Notes: generated by a model not told the origin, from the sequence alone. A stretch of DNA of 64,000 nt from Psychrobacter jeotgali (GCF_904846315.1 NZ_CAJHAF010000001.1:2666001-2730000); one strand, 5' to 3'. Shown: positions 35,634 to 45,087, numbered from the stretch's first letter. Numbers and translations are program-made.

Positions 35634-35667
35634 ACCGCCATTGTAATGAGCAGTGGCGGTTTTTTTT
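35634..35667 (+). terminator. Terminator of the cytochrome c gene
   Basis: CCGCCATTG (35635-35643) pairs with CAGTGGCGG (35651-35659) with one G-T pair, followed by eight T. Confidence 0.88.
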
Positions 35668-35762
35668 GCTTGAAAATTTTCAAAAATTATCAACTAACGC
35701 CAATTAGTGTTTATAACTTATTCTAAAGAGCATCGTACGACTGACGATGTAAAGGCGAATGC

Positions 35763-36800
35763 ATGAAAGTATTGGGTTTAGAAACGTCTTGTGATGAAAC
35801 AGGACTGGCAATTTTTGATAGCGAGCTGATAGATAGCGAGCATAATGGCTTGCTGGGGCAAGTACTGTATTCGCAAATAGAGCTGCATGCGCTGTATGGC
35901 GGTGTGGTGCCTGAGCTTGCCAGCCGTGACCATATTCGTAAATTAGTGCCATTGTTAAATGAGCTACTAGAGCAGTGCGATATCTCAAAGGATGAAATTG
36001 ATGCCATTGCTTATACCAAGGGCCCAGGGCTTATTGGCGCTTTGATGACAGGTGCGCTGTTCGGGCGTAGTTTGGCTTATGGTTTGGATATTCCAGCGAT
36101 TGGCATTCACCATATGGAAGGGCATCTGCTGGCACCTTTAATGGGTGCCAATCCGCCGGCTTTTCCTTTTGTCTCTCTCCTCGTATCAGGTGGTCATACG
36201 CAATTGATTGCCGCGCAAGGTGTCGGTCAGTATGAGATATTGGGCGAATCGATAGATGATGCTGCTGGCGAGTGCTTTGATAAAGCGGCAAAGATGCTCA
36301 ATTTGCCCTATCCGGGTGGGCCTAATATTGCAAAATTGGCGGAATCGGGTAATCCAAACGCTTATGAGCTGCCTCGTCCGATGCTGCATCGAGGGCTAGA
36401 TTTTTCTTTTAGCGGTATGAAAACGGCAGTACATAACCTGATTAAAGATACGCCTGATTCTGATAGCGACCCACAAGTACGCGCCGATATTGCAGCGAGT
36501 TTCCAACATGCGATGGTCGATACTTTGGTAAAAAAATGCGTCAAAGCATTAAAGCAAACAGGCATGAGCCGTTTGGTTATCGCCGGCGGCGTCAGTGCTA
36601 ATACGCATCTACGTGAGACTTTGGAGACTGAGCTGGCGAAAATAAATGCCACGGTTCATTATGCACCGCCTGAATTGTGTACTGATAATGGGGCGATGAT
36701 TGCTTACGCAGGCTTTGAGCGTCTGCAAGCTGGGCAGTCCGATGATTTGGCGGTCAGCTGCGTACCACGTTGGCCGATGACGGAATTGCCGGCGCTGTAA
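35763..36800 (+). CDS. tsaD: tRNA N6-threonylcarbamoyladenosine synthase subunit TsaD
   Basis: TsaD transfers the threonylcarbamoyl group to adenosine 37 of tRNAs that read ANN codons. It is an ASKHA-fold protein: [17 protein letters not shown] at the start, PELASRDH, the metal ligands in [19 protein letters not shown], and the C-terminal [13 protein letters not shown] and [12 protein letters not shown]. At 345 residues it is of normal size. crcB follows 82 bases later on the same strand. Confidence 0.96.
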   Translation: MKVLGLETSCDETGLAIFDSELIDSEHNGLLGQVLYSQIELHALYGGVVPELASRDHIRKLVPLLNELLEQCDISKDEIDAIAYTKGPGLIGALMTGALFGRSLAYGLDIPAIGIHHMEGHLLAPLMGANPPAFPFVSLLVSGGHTQLIAAQGVGQYEILGESIDDAAGECFDKAAKMLNLPYPGGPNIAKLAESGNPNAYELPRPMLHRGLDFSFSGMKTAVHNLIKDTPDSDSDPQVRADIAASFQHAMVDTLVKKCVKALKQTGMSRLVIAGGVSANTHLRETLETELAKINATVHYAPPELCTDNGAMIAYAGFERLQAGQSDDLAVSCVPRWPMTELPAL

Positions 36801-36882
36801 GTTTGACCAAAAAGCTGATTCTTAACGGTTATTACGGATAGCCTTAATCTCTTTGTAGCTTTGATTAAAAAAGGATAACCCT

Positions 36883-37254
36883 ATGCAGTGGTTGGCTATC
36901 GGTTTGGGTGCGGCAATCGGCGCATGCTTGCGAGCGTGGCTGACACGCTTTAATCCGCTGCACAGTTGGATACCGCTTGGCACGCTTGGCGCTAATATTT
37001 TAGGCGGATTATTAATTGGTTTGGCGCTGGTGTGGTTTGAACGTACGGGTAGTGGATTATCCGATAACGTCCGTGTGTTTGTGATTACTGGATTTTGCGG
37101 CGGGCTGACCACTTTTAGTACCTTTAGTGCTGAGGTATTTGGTTTTATGCATGACGGGCGCGTGCTGGCGGGTTTAATTCTTGTGGGTTTGCATGTGGGG
37201 CTGACTTTATTGGCTACCGCTGCTGGGTTTTATTTGTTTAAGCTGGTTTTATAA
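36883..37254 (+). CDS. crcB: Fluoride channel CrcB/Fluc
   Basis: The 123-residue protein has four hydrophobic helices and the family signatures [29 protein letters not shown] and [16 protein letters not shown] (the Phe/Thr track of the fluoride pore). Fluc proteins are dual-topology dimers that let fluoride leave the cytoplasm. AAAGGAT lies 7 bases before the ATG. No fluoride riboswitch is recognisable in the 80 bases upstream. Confidence 0.93.
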   Translation: MQWLAIGLGAAIGACLRAWLTRFNPLHSWIPLGTLGANILGGLLIGLALVWFERTGSGLSDNVRVFVITGFCGGLTTFSTFSAEVFGFMHDGRVLAGLILVGLHVGLTLLATAAGFYLFKLVL

Positions 37255-37369
37255 ACTGCGATTGATATTACTCACTCGATAGTCTGCTTTATATTAGACT
37301 ATTCTGAATAGGCTGTTTATTGCTTATCATGTCAGTTTTGGTGGTTCTAGTGGGGTTGTATTCAATATG

Positions 37370-37391
37370 CTGTTAAGTGATTACTTAACAG
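37370..37391. terminator. Hairpin between crcB and the convergent unknown gene
   Basis: A perfect 9-bp stem (CTGTTAAGT / ACTTAACAG) with a four-base loop lies just after the stop of the unknown gene on the minus strand. No T-run follows on either strand, so terminator function is uncertain. Confidence 0.35.
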
Positions 37392-37394
37392 TTC

Positions 37395-38249
37395 TTAATA
37401 TAAACCGTCTTTCTGAGCTTTTGAGAGGTAGGCTAGCTTTAGGTTTTTATCTGCTGGTCTAAATGTCTGAGTTGAATTACTACTTACTTTTATAGTGGCA
37501 GACACAATACTACCAAGTGTTCCTGCAGGTATTATAGAGCTACCTGTTAAAGCAGCTAGAGTTATATCCATAATTATACCTTCACCTATCTTTTCTTTAT
37601 AAAGATTGAATATTGTTGATAAATTATGTTTTATATATTCTTTGAAGCCTTCTTTGGTTACTTTATCTAAATCCGCTATAGATTTTGTAAGGTTGGAAAT
37701 AGCTTTTTTTGACGCTAAAGTTTGGTCAGGAGACAATAGTGCTTGTTCGTAAACTTCATCTAAATATTCATGAAGAGATATAAACTCATTTTTTCTCAGT
37801 TCTTTAAACTCTAAAATATCGTGAATATTAACTTCGCCTGTAGGAACAGGAAGACAAGAAGCAAGATCAATACGTAAAGTGTTTCTTTCTTCAATATAAT
37901 CGTCGAACATGGTAAGTTCATCACTAAACTGTTGAATAACCCAATCTGTTTCTTTATCCTTTACTAACTCCTTAGCAACTAGACCTTGGCATGAAAGCAT
38001 AGCATTTGTAACTTGATCTCCTTCGTAAGACCCATGGAAAGCAATTCTGGGACGTTCTATAGCTCCAGCTGATATGAAAGCTTCTTCTTGAGGCACACCA
38101 ATATGTACTAAGTTATTGGTTGGAATAACTACTTTATCCCAGTAAAGAGCATAGTAACGCATCTCGTCTAAAGAAATACTCCCATTCATTTGAAAGCCTT
38201 TCGGTAATCTATTTATAATACCTGGTGTAGCTATTATCCCTCTGTTCAA
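37395..38249 (-). CDS. Unknown protein (DUF6236-like)
   Basis: I do not recognise this 284-residue protein with certainty; its start (MNRGIIATPGI) and size recall DUF6236 proteins of unknown function. Visible features: SLDEMRYYALYWDKVVIP near residue 26, an acidic helical middle (DYIEERNTLR, LEFKELRKNEFISLHEYLDEVYEQ), and a hydrophobic stretch (DITLAALTGSSIIPAGTLGS, ~225-245) that could be a membrane or buried segment. AGGAG-like sequence lies just before the ATG. The gene is more AT-rich than tsaD/crcB and sits next to a RAYT remnant, so it is probably horizontally acquired. Confidence 0.7.
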   Translation of the reverse strand: MNRGIIATPGIINRLPKGFQMNGSISLDEMRYYALYWDKVVIPTNNLVHIGVPQEEAFISAGAIERPRIAFHGSYEGDQVTNAMLSCQGLVAKELVKDKETDWVIQQFSDELTMFDDYIEERNTLRIDLASCLPVPTGEVNIHDILEFKELRKNEFISLHEYLDEVYEQALLSPDQTLASKKAISNLTKSIADLDKVTKEGFKEYIKHNLSTIFNLYKEKIGEGIIMDITLAALTGSSIIPAGTLGSIVSATIKVSSNSTQTFRPADKNLKLAYLSKAQKDGLY

Positions 38250-38355
38250 GAGTCCCTCCTTTTAATTTTTTATCTAAACTGTGCTTATTGATTCGTGAAA
38301 CTTACATTTAAAGCCCATAATATAGAATTATGGTTTTAGTTTGGAGTAGTTAGCA

Positions 38356-38386
38356 CGTAGGTTGGGTAAAGCTTGCGACACCCAAC
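38356..38386. repeat. REP-like hairpin, copy 2 (left of the RAYT gene)
   Basis: The 31-base element runs CGTAGGTTGGGT ... GCGACACCCAAC and can pair GTTGGGT with ACCCAAC. It lies 44 bases before the RAYT start and is the inverted counterpart of copy 3 at 38955-38985. Confidence 0.8.
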
Positions 38387-38430
38387 ACGATAGATTAAGA
38401 TTAACTAAACCCTATTACTCGTAGAATACC

Positions 38431-38933
38431 ATGCAATATCGCAGACACTACGTTCAAGGCGCTAGCTATTTTTTAACCGCTAACCTTACTAATAGATCAA
38501 GTGATTTGCTAATTAAATAGATTGAGACACTACGCTACGCTTTCAAAGTCGTAAAACAAAAACATCCTTTTTATATCGATGCTATCGTTATTCTACACGA
38601 TCACTTGCACATGCTATGCACGATGCCAAGCGATGATACTAATTATTCTGAGCGTATTAAGCTGATTAAATACTATTTCTCTTATCGTATTGCCAAAACC
38701 GAGCATATCTCAAAGAGCCGTCGCACAAAAGGCGAGCGTGGTATTTGGCAAAGACGATTTTGGGAGCATTGCATTCGTAATGAAGCGGATTATCGTATGC
38801 ACATAGATTATATCCATCTGAATCCAGTCAAACATGGGTATGTTAAACGGGTTCAAGATTGGCAATATTCATCGTTCCATCGTTCCATCGATTCGTAGCG
38901 GATGGTTTATTACCTATAGACTGGGGTGGTTGA
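38431..38933 (+). pseudogene. REP-associated tyrosine transposase (RAYT), inactivated
   Basis: From the ATG at 38431 the frame reads MQYRRHYVQGASYFLTANL, a normal RAYT (IS200-like Y1 transposase) start, then meets an in-frame TAG at 38518-38520. It continues with LHDHLHMLCTMP (the metal-binding His-x-His) and YRMHIDYIHLNPVKHGYV (the catalytic Tyr region). Near the end ATCGTTCC is duplicated in tandem (38871-38878, 38879-38886), which shifts the frame; deleting one copy restores the usual ending SSFHRFVADGLLPIDWGG with a stop at 38931. So two separate lesions are visible. RAYTs mobilise REP hairpins, and matching inverted REP-like elements bracket this gene. Confidence 0.9.
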
Positions 38934-38954
38934 ATAACTCTCCAATATATAAAT

Positions 38955-38985
38955 GTTGGGTGTCGTAAACTCCACCCAACCTACG
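38955..38985. repeat. REP-like hairpin, copy 3 (right of the RAYT gene, inverted)
   Basis: This inverted copy reads GTTGGGTGTCG ... CCACCCAACCTACG. Its last bases (38981-38983) also supply the stop codon of the small minus-strand gene that follows, so the element has trimmed or shaped that gene's end. Confidence 0.8.
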
Positions 38986-39238
38986 TACTACAAATAATCA
39001 AATGTAACTCATTGAACAGTTTATCAATGTCCTCGTCATATATACCTATTTCCTGTACTCGTCTGAATGCAAAGCCAAAAATTCTTTCAATATTGGAGTT
39101 TTCATAATTCTTGTTTTTTGTGATATTTTCTAGTTTATCTAACTCTGGAATTATTACATTATGATTAAGTTTGAAAAGAAATTTGAGTTCGCCTAATATT
39201 TTAATTACTTCTAATTCATTAAGTTCTGCCTTACTCAT
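38981..39238 (-). CDS. Small hypothetical protein ending in a REP element
   Basis: The 85-residue acidic protein is mostly helical (ELNELEVIKILGELKFLFKL, SNIERIFGFAFRRVQEIG, DEDIDKLFNELHLI). I know no family for it. The ATG at 39238 has GGAG 6 bases upstream and is preferred over the open frame up to 39271. Its stop codon lies inside REP copy 3, so the natural C-terminus may once have been different. It is AT-rich like its accessory neighbours. Confidence 0.6.
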   Translation of the reverse strand: MSKAELNELEVIKILGELKFLFKLNHNVIIPELDKLENITKNKNYENSNIERIFGFAFRRVQEIGIYDEDIDKLFNELHLIICST

Positions 39239-39324
39239 AACTATCTCCAGCTTATTAAAAGTATATCTCATCTACTTATCATATAAAAAATTGTTCCCAT
39301 AACGGACGTTATGACAAATAGCAC

Positions 39325-40215
39325 CTACAACGGCTTAACTATCCCCGCCAAAAGACCAGCAAACCCCTGCATATAAGCCATGTTTTCGCTTGCAGTGCGC
39401 GTTGCTGCATAAAGCTGGCAATGCACCCCATCCCCCAAAGGTCTTGAGACCACCCAACCTTTTTTCTCATATTCTGCCACCACCCAATCGGGGAGGGCAG
39501 CGACTCCGCGCTCGCTTGCGACCAATTGAATCAGCATAGCGGTCAGCTCGGTGCTGCGTATCTTATTAAAGCTAACCTCGCTTGGCGTCATAAAATTGGC
39601 GATAATATCAAGGCGCTTAGCCTCGACCGGATAAGCAATCAAGGTCTCATTCGTTAAGTCATCAGGACAGATAAAATCTTGCTCAGCGAGCGTATGAGTT
39701 GGTGACAGTACCAAGCGGCTCTCGTACTCAAATAACGGCTGGTAGCTGATACCTTCTAACGGCAAATTGCTGGTAGTAATGAGCAGGTCAATATCACCTT
39801 CCATCAGTAAATGATGGGGCTCCGGCTCAAAGCCAGTTGCAAAGTCGAGCTCCACATCCGACCATTCGCGGCGATATTGATTGAGTATCGGCATCAGCCA
39901 ATCAAAGCAGCTATGACACTCAGACGCTAAGCGCAGTCTGCCCGCTTGACCATGAGCTAAGCGTTTAAGATTGGTCTTGGTTCGGGTGACTTGCGGCAGA
40001 ATACTATCCGCCAGCGCCAGTAATGTCTTGCCAGCAGGGGTAAAGGTTAGTGGGCGAGTACGGCGATTGACGAGGCTGATATCGTAGTAGTTTTCCAGCT
40101 CTTTTAACTGGTGCGAGACCGCAGAGGCGGTAACGTGCAGCTCATCAGCAGCGGCAGCGAGTGAACCATGTGCCCGTAGCGCGGTTAAGGTATTTAGATG
40201 ACGAAGCTCTAGCAT
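39325..40215 (-). CDS. metR: LysR-type regulator MetR
   Basis: This 296-residue LysR-type regulator resembles MetR along its length: LEL(R)HLNTLTALRAHGSLAAAA and SAVSHQLKELE in the HTH, then LRLASECHSCFDWL, LLITTSNLPLEGI, LFEYESRLVLSP and the PLGDGVHCQLYAA segment. MetR responds to homocysteine and controls methionine synthesis genes. No met gene is in the window. It lies 90 bases downstream of potC but appears to have its own promoter with an inverted repeat over the -10. Confidence 0.88.
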   Translation of the reverse strand: MLELRHLNTLTALRAHGSLAAAADELHVTASAVSHQLKELENYYDISLVNRRTRPLTFTPAGKTLLALADSILPQVTRTKTNLKRLAHGQAGRLRLASECHSCFDWLMPILNQYRREWSDVELDFATGFEPEPHHLLMEGDIDLLITTSNLPLEGISYQPLFEYESRLVLSPTHTLAEQDFICPDDLTNETLIAYPVEAKRLDIIANFMTPSEVSFNKIRSTELTAMLIQLVASERGVAALPDWVVAEYEKKGWVVSRPLGDGVHCQLYAATRTASENMAYMQGFAGLLAGIVKPL

Positions 40216-40233
40216 AAGACAATCGGATAATTA

Positions 40234-40277
40234 TAATGAGGGAAATTCATTATACTTAATAGAGCAATTAATTTCAC
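40234..40277 (-). promoter_or_regulatory. metR promoter with MetR-like operator
   Basis: On the minus strand GTGAAA (40272-40277) and TATAAT (40249-40254) are 17 bp apart. The inverted repeat TAATGA (40234-40239) / TCATTA (40247-40252) overlaps the -10, and the segment TGAGGGAAATTCA differs from the known MetR pattern TGAA-N5-TTCA by one base. Autoregulation is the simplest reading. Confidence 0.55.
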
Positions 40278-40304
40278 TCATAAATTATTATTGATATTTA
40301 CGAT

Positions 40305-41102
40305 TTAACGCTTACGTAATAATAACTGCGAGATAATGACCAATATTAAGGATGCAGCGAGCAGTAAAGTACCAATTGCATTTACCTCAGGCTTAAGACC
40401 GACACGCACCATCGAATAAATACGTAACGGCAAAATCTCATAACTGGGTCCGGTCACAAAGGTTGAAACCACCACATCATCAAGAGATAAAGTAAAGGCG
40501 AGCAGCCAGCCTGCCATCACTGCGGGGAAAATAACGGGAATCAAAACCGTGCGCACCATGGTTGACTCAGACGCGCCCAAATCCCTTGCCGCCTCCATCA
40601 AGCGCTCATCCAAGCTGCTCAACCGTGCAAAGACAGTAATTACTACAAACGGCAGGCAAAAAGTAATGTGCGCCAGTAATAAAGAGACAAAACCTAACTG
40701 CAAACCAATTAATAAAAATAGCGCGAGCAAAGATATCGCCAAGACAATCTCAGGTGACATCATCAGCACAAATAATAAGCCATTAAGTAAGCCTTTACCG
40801 CGAAAATCGTAGCGATGTAGGGCGAGGGCAGTCAAAGTGCCAATCAAGGTAGACACAGTAGCTGCCACTAATCCTAAAACGATAGAATGCCAAAAGGCAT
40901 CAAGCATGGCTTGGTTATTAAACAGGGACTTATACCATTTAAGACTAAAACCACCCCAATTGTAGCCAATTTTTGACTCGTTAAAGGACATCACCACGAG
41001 TACGATAATAGGCAAATAAAGCAGCGCGTATATCAGTCCCAAGTAGCCTTTTGCGGCGATACTGCCGATGCGTTTGGTTTTGATAGGGTTTGAGTTGGAC
41101 AT
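40305..41102 (-). CDS. potC: Polyamine ABC transporter permease, PotC-like
   Basis: The 265-residue inner-membrane protein has six hydrophobic helices and the MetI-type permease loop EAARDLGASESTMVRTVLIPVIFPAVMAG, which docks on the ATPase. FNESKIGYNWGGFSLKWYKSLF in the first periplasmic loop is typical of PotC/PotI. It is the last gene of the potA-potB-potC operon, overlapping potB by one base (TGATG). No periplasmic binding protein gene (potD/potF) lies in the window. Confidence 0.88.
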   Translation of the reverse strand: MSNSNPIKTKRIGSIAAKGYLGLIYALLYLPIIVLVVMSFNESKIGYNWGGFSLKWYKSLFNNQAMLDAFWHSIVLGLVAATVSTLIGTLTALALHRYDFRGKGLLNGLLFVLMMSPEIVLAISLLALFLLIGLQLGFVSLLLAHITFCLPFVVITVFARLSSLDERLMEAARDLGASESTMVRTVLIPVIFPAVMAGWLLAFTLSLDDVVVSTFVTGPSYEILPLRIYSMVRVGLKPEVNAIGTLLLAASLILVIISQLLLRKR

Positions 41103-42004
41103 CAGGCCACCTCATTAAAGTCAGTCTTGCCAATGCGGCGGCTACTGGCACGATAAGCCAGCAATAATACTGCCATTGCTAAGGTTAATAACACGCTAGC
41201 AGCAGCGCCAAATGGCCAGTCTCTAGCATCTAAGAACTGGTTTTTAATAATATTACCCACCAGCAGATTACGTGAGCCGCCTAAAATATCAGCCACATAG
41301 AACATCCCCATAGCGGGTAGCAATACTAATAACACCCCGGAGATGATCCCTGGTGTGGTGAGCGGCAGTACCACATGCCAAAAGGTTTGTGGTTTTGAAG
41401 CGCCTAAGTCCTGTGAGGCCAGTAGCATATCATCACGCAAGTCAGTAAAGACGGCATAAAGTGGCAGTACCATAAAAGGAAATAACAAATAAGTTAGACC
41501 AGCGATTACCGCGCCTTGGGTGTATAAGATATCGATAGGTTTATCAATGATACCTATGGCTAGCAGCGCTTTATTAATCAGACCGTTATTAGCAAACAGC
41601 AACTTTAGCGCATAAGTGCGCACTAGTGAGTTGGTCCAAAAGGGTAGGATAAGCAACATCATCAGTAGCGGCTGCCAACGTCTTTGAGCTTTGGACACCA
41701 GCCAAGCAAAAGGGTAGCCTAGTAGTAAGCAAATAACTGTGGTGATACCCGCCATCCATAATGAGTGCATAAACACCTCAAAATAAAGCGGGTCGACCAA
41801 ACGGATATAGCTATCAAGATTGACAGGCAGACTGATAAAGTCGCTAGTGTCACGTGACAAAAAGCTGACCGCTATGACTAATATATTCGGCAATAACGCA
41901 AATATAAGCAGCCAGCCCCAGATCAACCAAAGCGTTGCAGTGCGAAACGGACTCTTATTGCTAAGCTTGCTCATCAGTTTATGACTGTTACGGGTACGCG
42001 CCAT
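41102..42004 (-). CDS. potB: Polyamine ABC transporter permease, PotB-like
   Basis: The 300-residue permease has an N-terminal helix (LWLIWGWLLIFALLPNILVI), five further helices and the ATPase-docking loop ASQDLGASKPQTFWHVVLPLTTPGI. The sequence DSYIRLVDPLYFEVFMHSL in the first loop is family-typical. With PotC it forms the membrane channel for spermidine/putrescine. It overlaps both neighbours by a single base, so translation of the operon is tightly coupled. Confidence 0.88.
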   Translation of the reverse strand: MARTRNSHKLMSKLSNKSPFRTATLWLIWGWLLIFALLPNILVIAVSFLSRDTSDFISLPVNLDSYIRLVDPLYFEVFMHSLWMAGITTVICLLLGYPFAWLVSKAQRRWQPLLMMLLILPFWTNSLVRTYALKLLFANNGLINKALLAIGIIDKPIDILYTQGAVIAGLTYLLFPFMVLPLYAVFTDLRDDMLLASQDLGASKPQTFWHVVLPLTTPGIISGVLLVLLPAMGMFYVADILGGSRNLLVGNIIKNQFLDARDWPFGAAASVLLTLAMAVLLLAYRASSRRIGKTDFNEVA

Positions 42005-43272
42005 TAATTGTCATCCTTTTGAACAGCCTCTTGGATAATAGCGGCTTGAGTATCGATAGCTGAGTCAAAATCAGCGGCCTTCTCATCAGGCAGTACCCAT
42101 TCCCAACCATCGACCCACGAGACTTTGACCGCTTCACCCAGCTTGTAATCAAAGCTTGGGTCATCTTCATCAAAGAACTCTGAGGCTTTAATAATATGAC
42201 CATTATCTAATTTGATAATAGAATCCAGCGTACTACCTTTATAATTACTCTCAATCACTTGTCCAAGTAAACCACTATGTTCACTGTCGTTGGGGGCATA
42301 AATGCGCAAGTCCTCAGGACGCAGCAATAAGCTGACCATGTCACCGACTTTGACGTCGCTGGCAAAGTCAGGGCGGCGTAGATTACGCAGCGGCGTCACG
42401 CCGTCTTGTACTTGCGCCTCGCACACCTCAACCTCAATGCGTCCATTGGTGACTTGACCATCACGGTCAGGCTGCTCAGGATAGACGCCTTTGACTTCAG
42501 CTTTGAATAGATTGGTCTCACCGATAAACTTGGCGGTGAACAGGTTAGCCGGGGTTTCATAAATCTCAATAGGGGTGCCAATTTGCTGAAACCGGCCATC
42601 TTTCATCACCGCAATCCGATCCGACATCGATAGCGCCTCTTCTTGGTCATGAGTGACGAAGACAAAGGTAATGCCAAGCTCGCGCTGCAAGCGTTTTAGC
42701 TCCGATTGCATCTGTAAACGCAGCTTATGATCGAGAGCCGATAACGGCTCATCGAGTAGTAATAGCTTAGGGCGGTTAATGACCGCACGCGCAATAGCGA
42801 CTCGTTGCTGCTGTCCGCCAGACAAGTCTTGGGGTCGGCGATTGGCCAAGTGCCCCAATTGCACCATATCTAGTGCCTCTTGTACCCGCTTTTGAATCTC
42901 GTTTTTGGGAACTTTTTTGAGCTTGAGCCCATAAGCGACATTTTGTGCGACACTCATGTGCGGAAATAGAGCATATTGTTGAAAAACGGTATTGACCGGG
43001 CGTTTATCGGCTGGCAGTCCCGCCATCTGCACGCCGTCTAAATAGATAGCCCCAGCGCTGGGCTGCTCAAAACCAGCAATAAGGCGTAGCAAAGTAGTCT
43101 TACCACAGCCCGAAGGACCAAGCAAAGTAATAAACTCGCCGTGCTTGATATCAAGATTAATATCGGTCAAGACCTCGGTTTGGTCGTAAGACTTTTTAAT
43201 ACCGGTAAGCTGCAAGAGCGTATCAGTAGGCGTAGCTTGTTTGGCAAGCAGATCGGTCATGATATTGTCCAT
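42004..43272 (-). CDS. potA: Polyamine ABC transporter ATP-binding protein, PotA-like
   Basis: The 422-residue ATPase has Walker [12 protein letters not shown] (~residue 55), the signature [14 protein letters not shown], Walker [13 protein letters not shown], the switch His in [12 protein letters not shown], and from ~residue 250 a TOBE regulatory domain ([13 protein letters not shown]). [17 protein letters not shown] is characteristic of PotA. It is the first gene of the operon. ATGs at 43272 and 43260 are both possible starts; AGGA lies 14 bases before the first. Putrescine versus spermidine specificity cannot be told without the binding protein. Confidence 0.9.
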   Translation of the reverse strand: MDNIMTDLLAKQATPTDTLLQLTGIKKSYDQTEVLTDINLDIKHGEFITLLGPSGCGKTTLLRLIAGFEQPSAGAIYLDGVQMAGLPADKRPVNTVFQQYALFPHMSVAQNVAYGLKLKKVPKNEIQKRVQEALDMVQLGHLANRRPQDLSGGQQQRVAIARAVINRPKLLLLDEPLSALDHKLRLQMQSELKRLQRELGITFVFVTHDQEEALSMSDRIAVMKDGRFQQIGTPIEIYETPANLFTAKFIGETNLFKAEVKGVYPEQPDRDGQVTNGRIEVEVCEAQVQDGVTPLRNLRRPDFASDVKVGDMVSLLLRPEDLRIYAPNDSEHSGLLGQVIESNYKGSTLDSIIKLDNGHIIKASEFFDEDDPSFDYKLGEAVKVSWVDGWEWVLPDEKAADFDSAIDTQAAIIQEAVQKDDN

Positions 43273-43719
43273 AAAACAACAGATTCCTAAAATACCAAAA
43301 GCTCAATATAGTAGCTTGAGTCAATGATTTTGATGGGAAAGGATAGATATGAGTTTGGATAAAAGTAAAGCGCGGGCTATGACTATAATCTGTTTTAAAT
43401 ACAAAAGTTGACCATTATAACCTGCTACTGATATTTATTTTATAGTGGATCGACTACACGTATTATAACAAACCAAAGGTTTAAATTAAGGCAATCTCTT
43501 TATCAATTGTGTGAGTGCCTCTTCTGCTTGTATAAAACAGATAAAATAGGTAAAACAGCTTTAATTAACCGAAGAAATTTTTATTATTTATGCTTATATT
43601 GCTATACAATTATTAAAATTGCTCATTTAGCTGACGCTGATTACTGTGCGGATTACGGACAATCTAGCTTTTTTTATTACTTACCCTGAAGTCATTACTT
43701 TTAAAATCAAGGATATCTT
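43273..43719. other. Divergent gap between potA and the carbonic anhydrase gene
   Basis: About 450 AT-rich bases that should contain two divergent promoters; no clear motif pair stands out. A Cys/Tyr-rich frame at 43507-43689 has no gene character. Confidence 0.5.
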
Positions 43720-44358
43720 ATGATTAGCCCCACTCGTCCAAAAACAGGTGCCGAAGCGCTTGCTCTCCTAAAAGAAGGCAATATCCGTTATATGGATAGC
43801 TTGACTAACCCCGATCCTATGACTCGCAAGCGTCCAGCACTAGTAAAAGATCAAAACCCTTTAGCTATTATTTTGGGCTGCTCGGACGCTCGTGTACCCG
43901 TAGAGATTGTCTTTGATCAAGGTTTGGGCGAGTTATTTGTCATTCGTGTAGCAGGCAATGTGGTAGCCCCTTCACAAATCGGCTCTATAGAGTTTGCTGC
44001 CGAAAAGTTCGATACTCAATTGGTGGTGGTACTTGGACATTCGCACTGCGGGGCGGTAACCGCTTGTGTGGAGGCGATGATAGATCCCGATAAATATTAT
44101 TCGCCTAACCTGCAATCTATCGTCGACCGCATTCGTCCCAGTGTTTATAACTTACATGAGCTTGCTACTGCCAATGGGCACGATGTTGATGCCGATGAGC
44201 TAATTAACCGCTCTATACGAGCCAATGTACGGATGTCAGTGAGTCAGCTTAAGCATGGCTCGCGTGCGCTTGAGGATTTGACCAGTAGTGGTCAGTTGCT
44301 CATTGTCGGCGCTGAATACGATTTAGAGACCGGTAAAGTCAGCTTTTTAGACACTTGA
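43720..44358 (+). CDS. Beta-class carbonic anhydrase
   Basis: The 212-residue enzyme interconverts CO2 and bicarbonate. Its zinc ligands are visible as CSDARVP (Cys and the Asp-Arg dyad, ~residue 46) and HSHCGAV (His and Cys, ~residues 107-110). VIRVAGNVV and GSIEFAAEKF are also family-typical. It has no signal peptide, so it is cytoplasmic. AAGGAT lies about 8 bases before the ATG. It is a single gene transcribed away from the pot operon. Confidence 0.93.
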   Translation: MISPTRPKTGAEALALLKEGNIRYMDSLTNPDPMTRKRPALVKDQNPLAIILGCSDARVPVEIVFDQGLGELFVIRVAGNVVAPSQIGSIEFAAEKFDTQLVVVLGHSHCGAVTACVEAMIDPDKYYSPNLQSIVDRIRPSVYNLHELATANGHDVDADELINRSIRANVRMSVSQLKHGSRALEDLTSSGQLLIVGAEYDLETGKVSFLDT

Positions 44359-44517
44359 TAGTCAGTACCTTATATTTGAATAGGTTAATTTTAAATGTTT
44401 CAATTAGAGCGACTAATATTGGTGTGCCTTGATTTTTAGGCGCTACGCTCCTATAACTACTAGAGCCGTAGCTTTTGAGAAACTACTCTAAATTTAACTT
44501 AAATATAAGGATAAACC

Positions 44518-45087
44518 ATGTCTAATTCGGATAACGCTAAACATAAGCATGCAACGATTGATCAGCCTAGTAATAGCGTCAAGGCGGATGGTGTTCAGCC
44601 TATCGCCATGACCACTGAAGGTTTTACTTTTAACCATACAATGCTACGGGTTAAAGATCCTGCTAAGTCGTTGGCTTTTTATACTGGCGTGCTCGGTATG
44701 ACCTTGCTGGCTATCAAAAAATTCCCTGAAATGGAGTTTGATCTGTATTTCTTAGCCAAGCTCACTGAGGATGAACGTAACAATCTACCGGCAGGCGAGG
44801 ATTTGGCGATTTACACCTTCCGTCAGCGCGGTATTTTGGAGCTAACCCACAATTACGGTACCGAAGACCAAGCTGACTTTAGCTACCATGATGGTAATGA
44901 GCAACCGCAAGGTTTTGGGCATATTTGCTTTACGGTGCCCAATTTAGATGAGGCTATTGCTTGGTTCGATGACAATAACGTGGAATTTAAAAAACGTCCA
45001 GAAGAGGGCAGTATGAAAGATATCGCCTTTATCAAAGACGTTGATGGCTACTGGATTGAGATTGTCCAAGCGGACTTGATGGGTTGA
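44518..45087 (+). CDS. gloA: Lactoylglutathione lyase (glyoxalase I)
   Basis: GloA converts the methylglyoxal-glutathione hemithioacetal to S-lactoylglutathione. The metal ligands appear in FNHTMLRVKDP (His), LELTHNYGTE (Glu), GFGHICFTVP (His) and GYWIEIVQ (Glu). It is the longer form (189 residues versus 135 in E. coli), with an internal insert around EFDLYFLAKLTEDERNNLPAG as in the zinc-dependent eukaryote-like and pseudomonad type, plus a ~35-residue N-terminal extension. AAGGAT precedes the start. Confidence 0.92.
   Translation: MSNSDNAKHKHATIDQPSNSVKADGVQPIAMTTEGFTFNHTMLRVKDPAKSLAFYTGVLGMTLLAIKKFPEMEFDLYFLAKLTEDERNNLPAGEDLAIYTFRQRGILELTHNYGTEDQADFSYHDGNEQPQGFGHICFTVPNLDEAIAWFDDNNVEFKKRPEEGSMKDIAFIKDVDGYWIEIVQADLMG

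Noticed and set aside
36801-36882. Possible fluoride riboswitch before crcB
   Set aside because: The short spacer lacks the conserved GC-rich pseudoknot segments of that riboswitch.
43507-43689. 60-codon Cys/Tyr-rich frame before the carbonic anhydrase gene
   Set aside because: No binding site, composition typical of random AT-rich DNA, and it occupies the expected promoter region.
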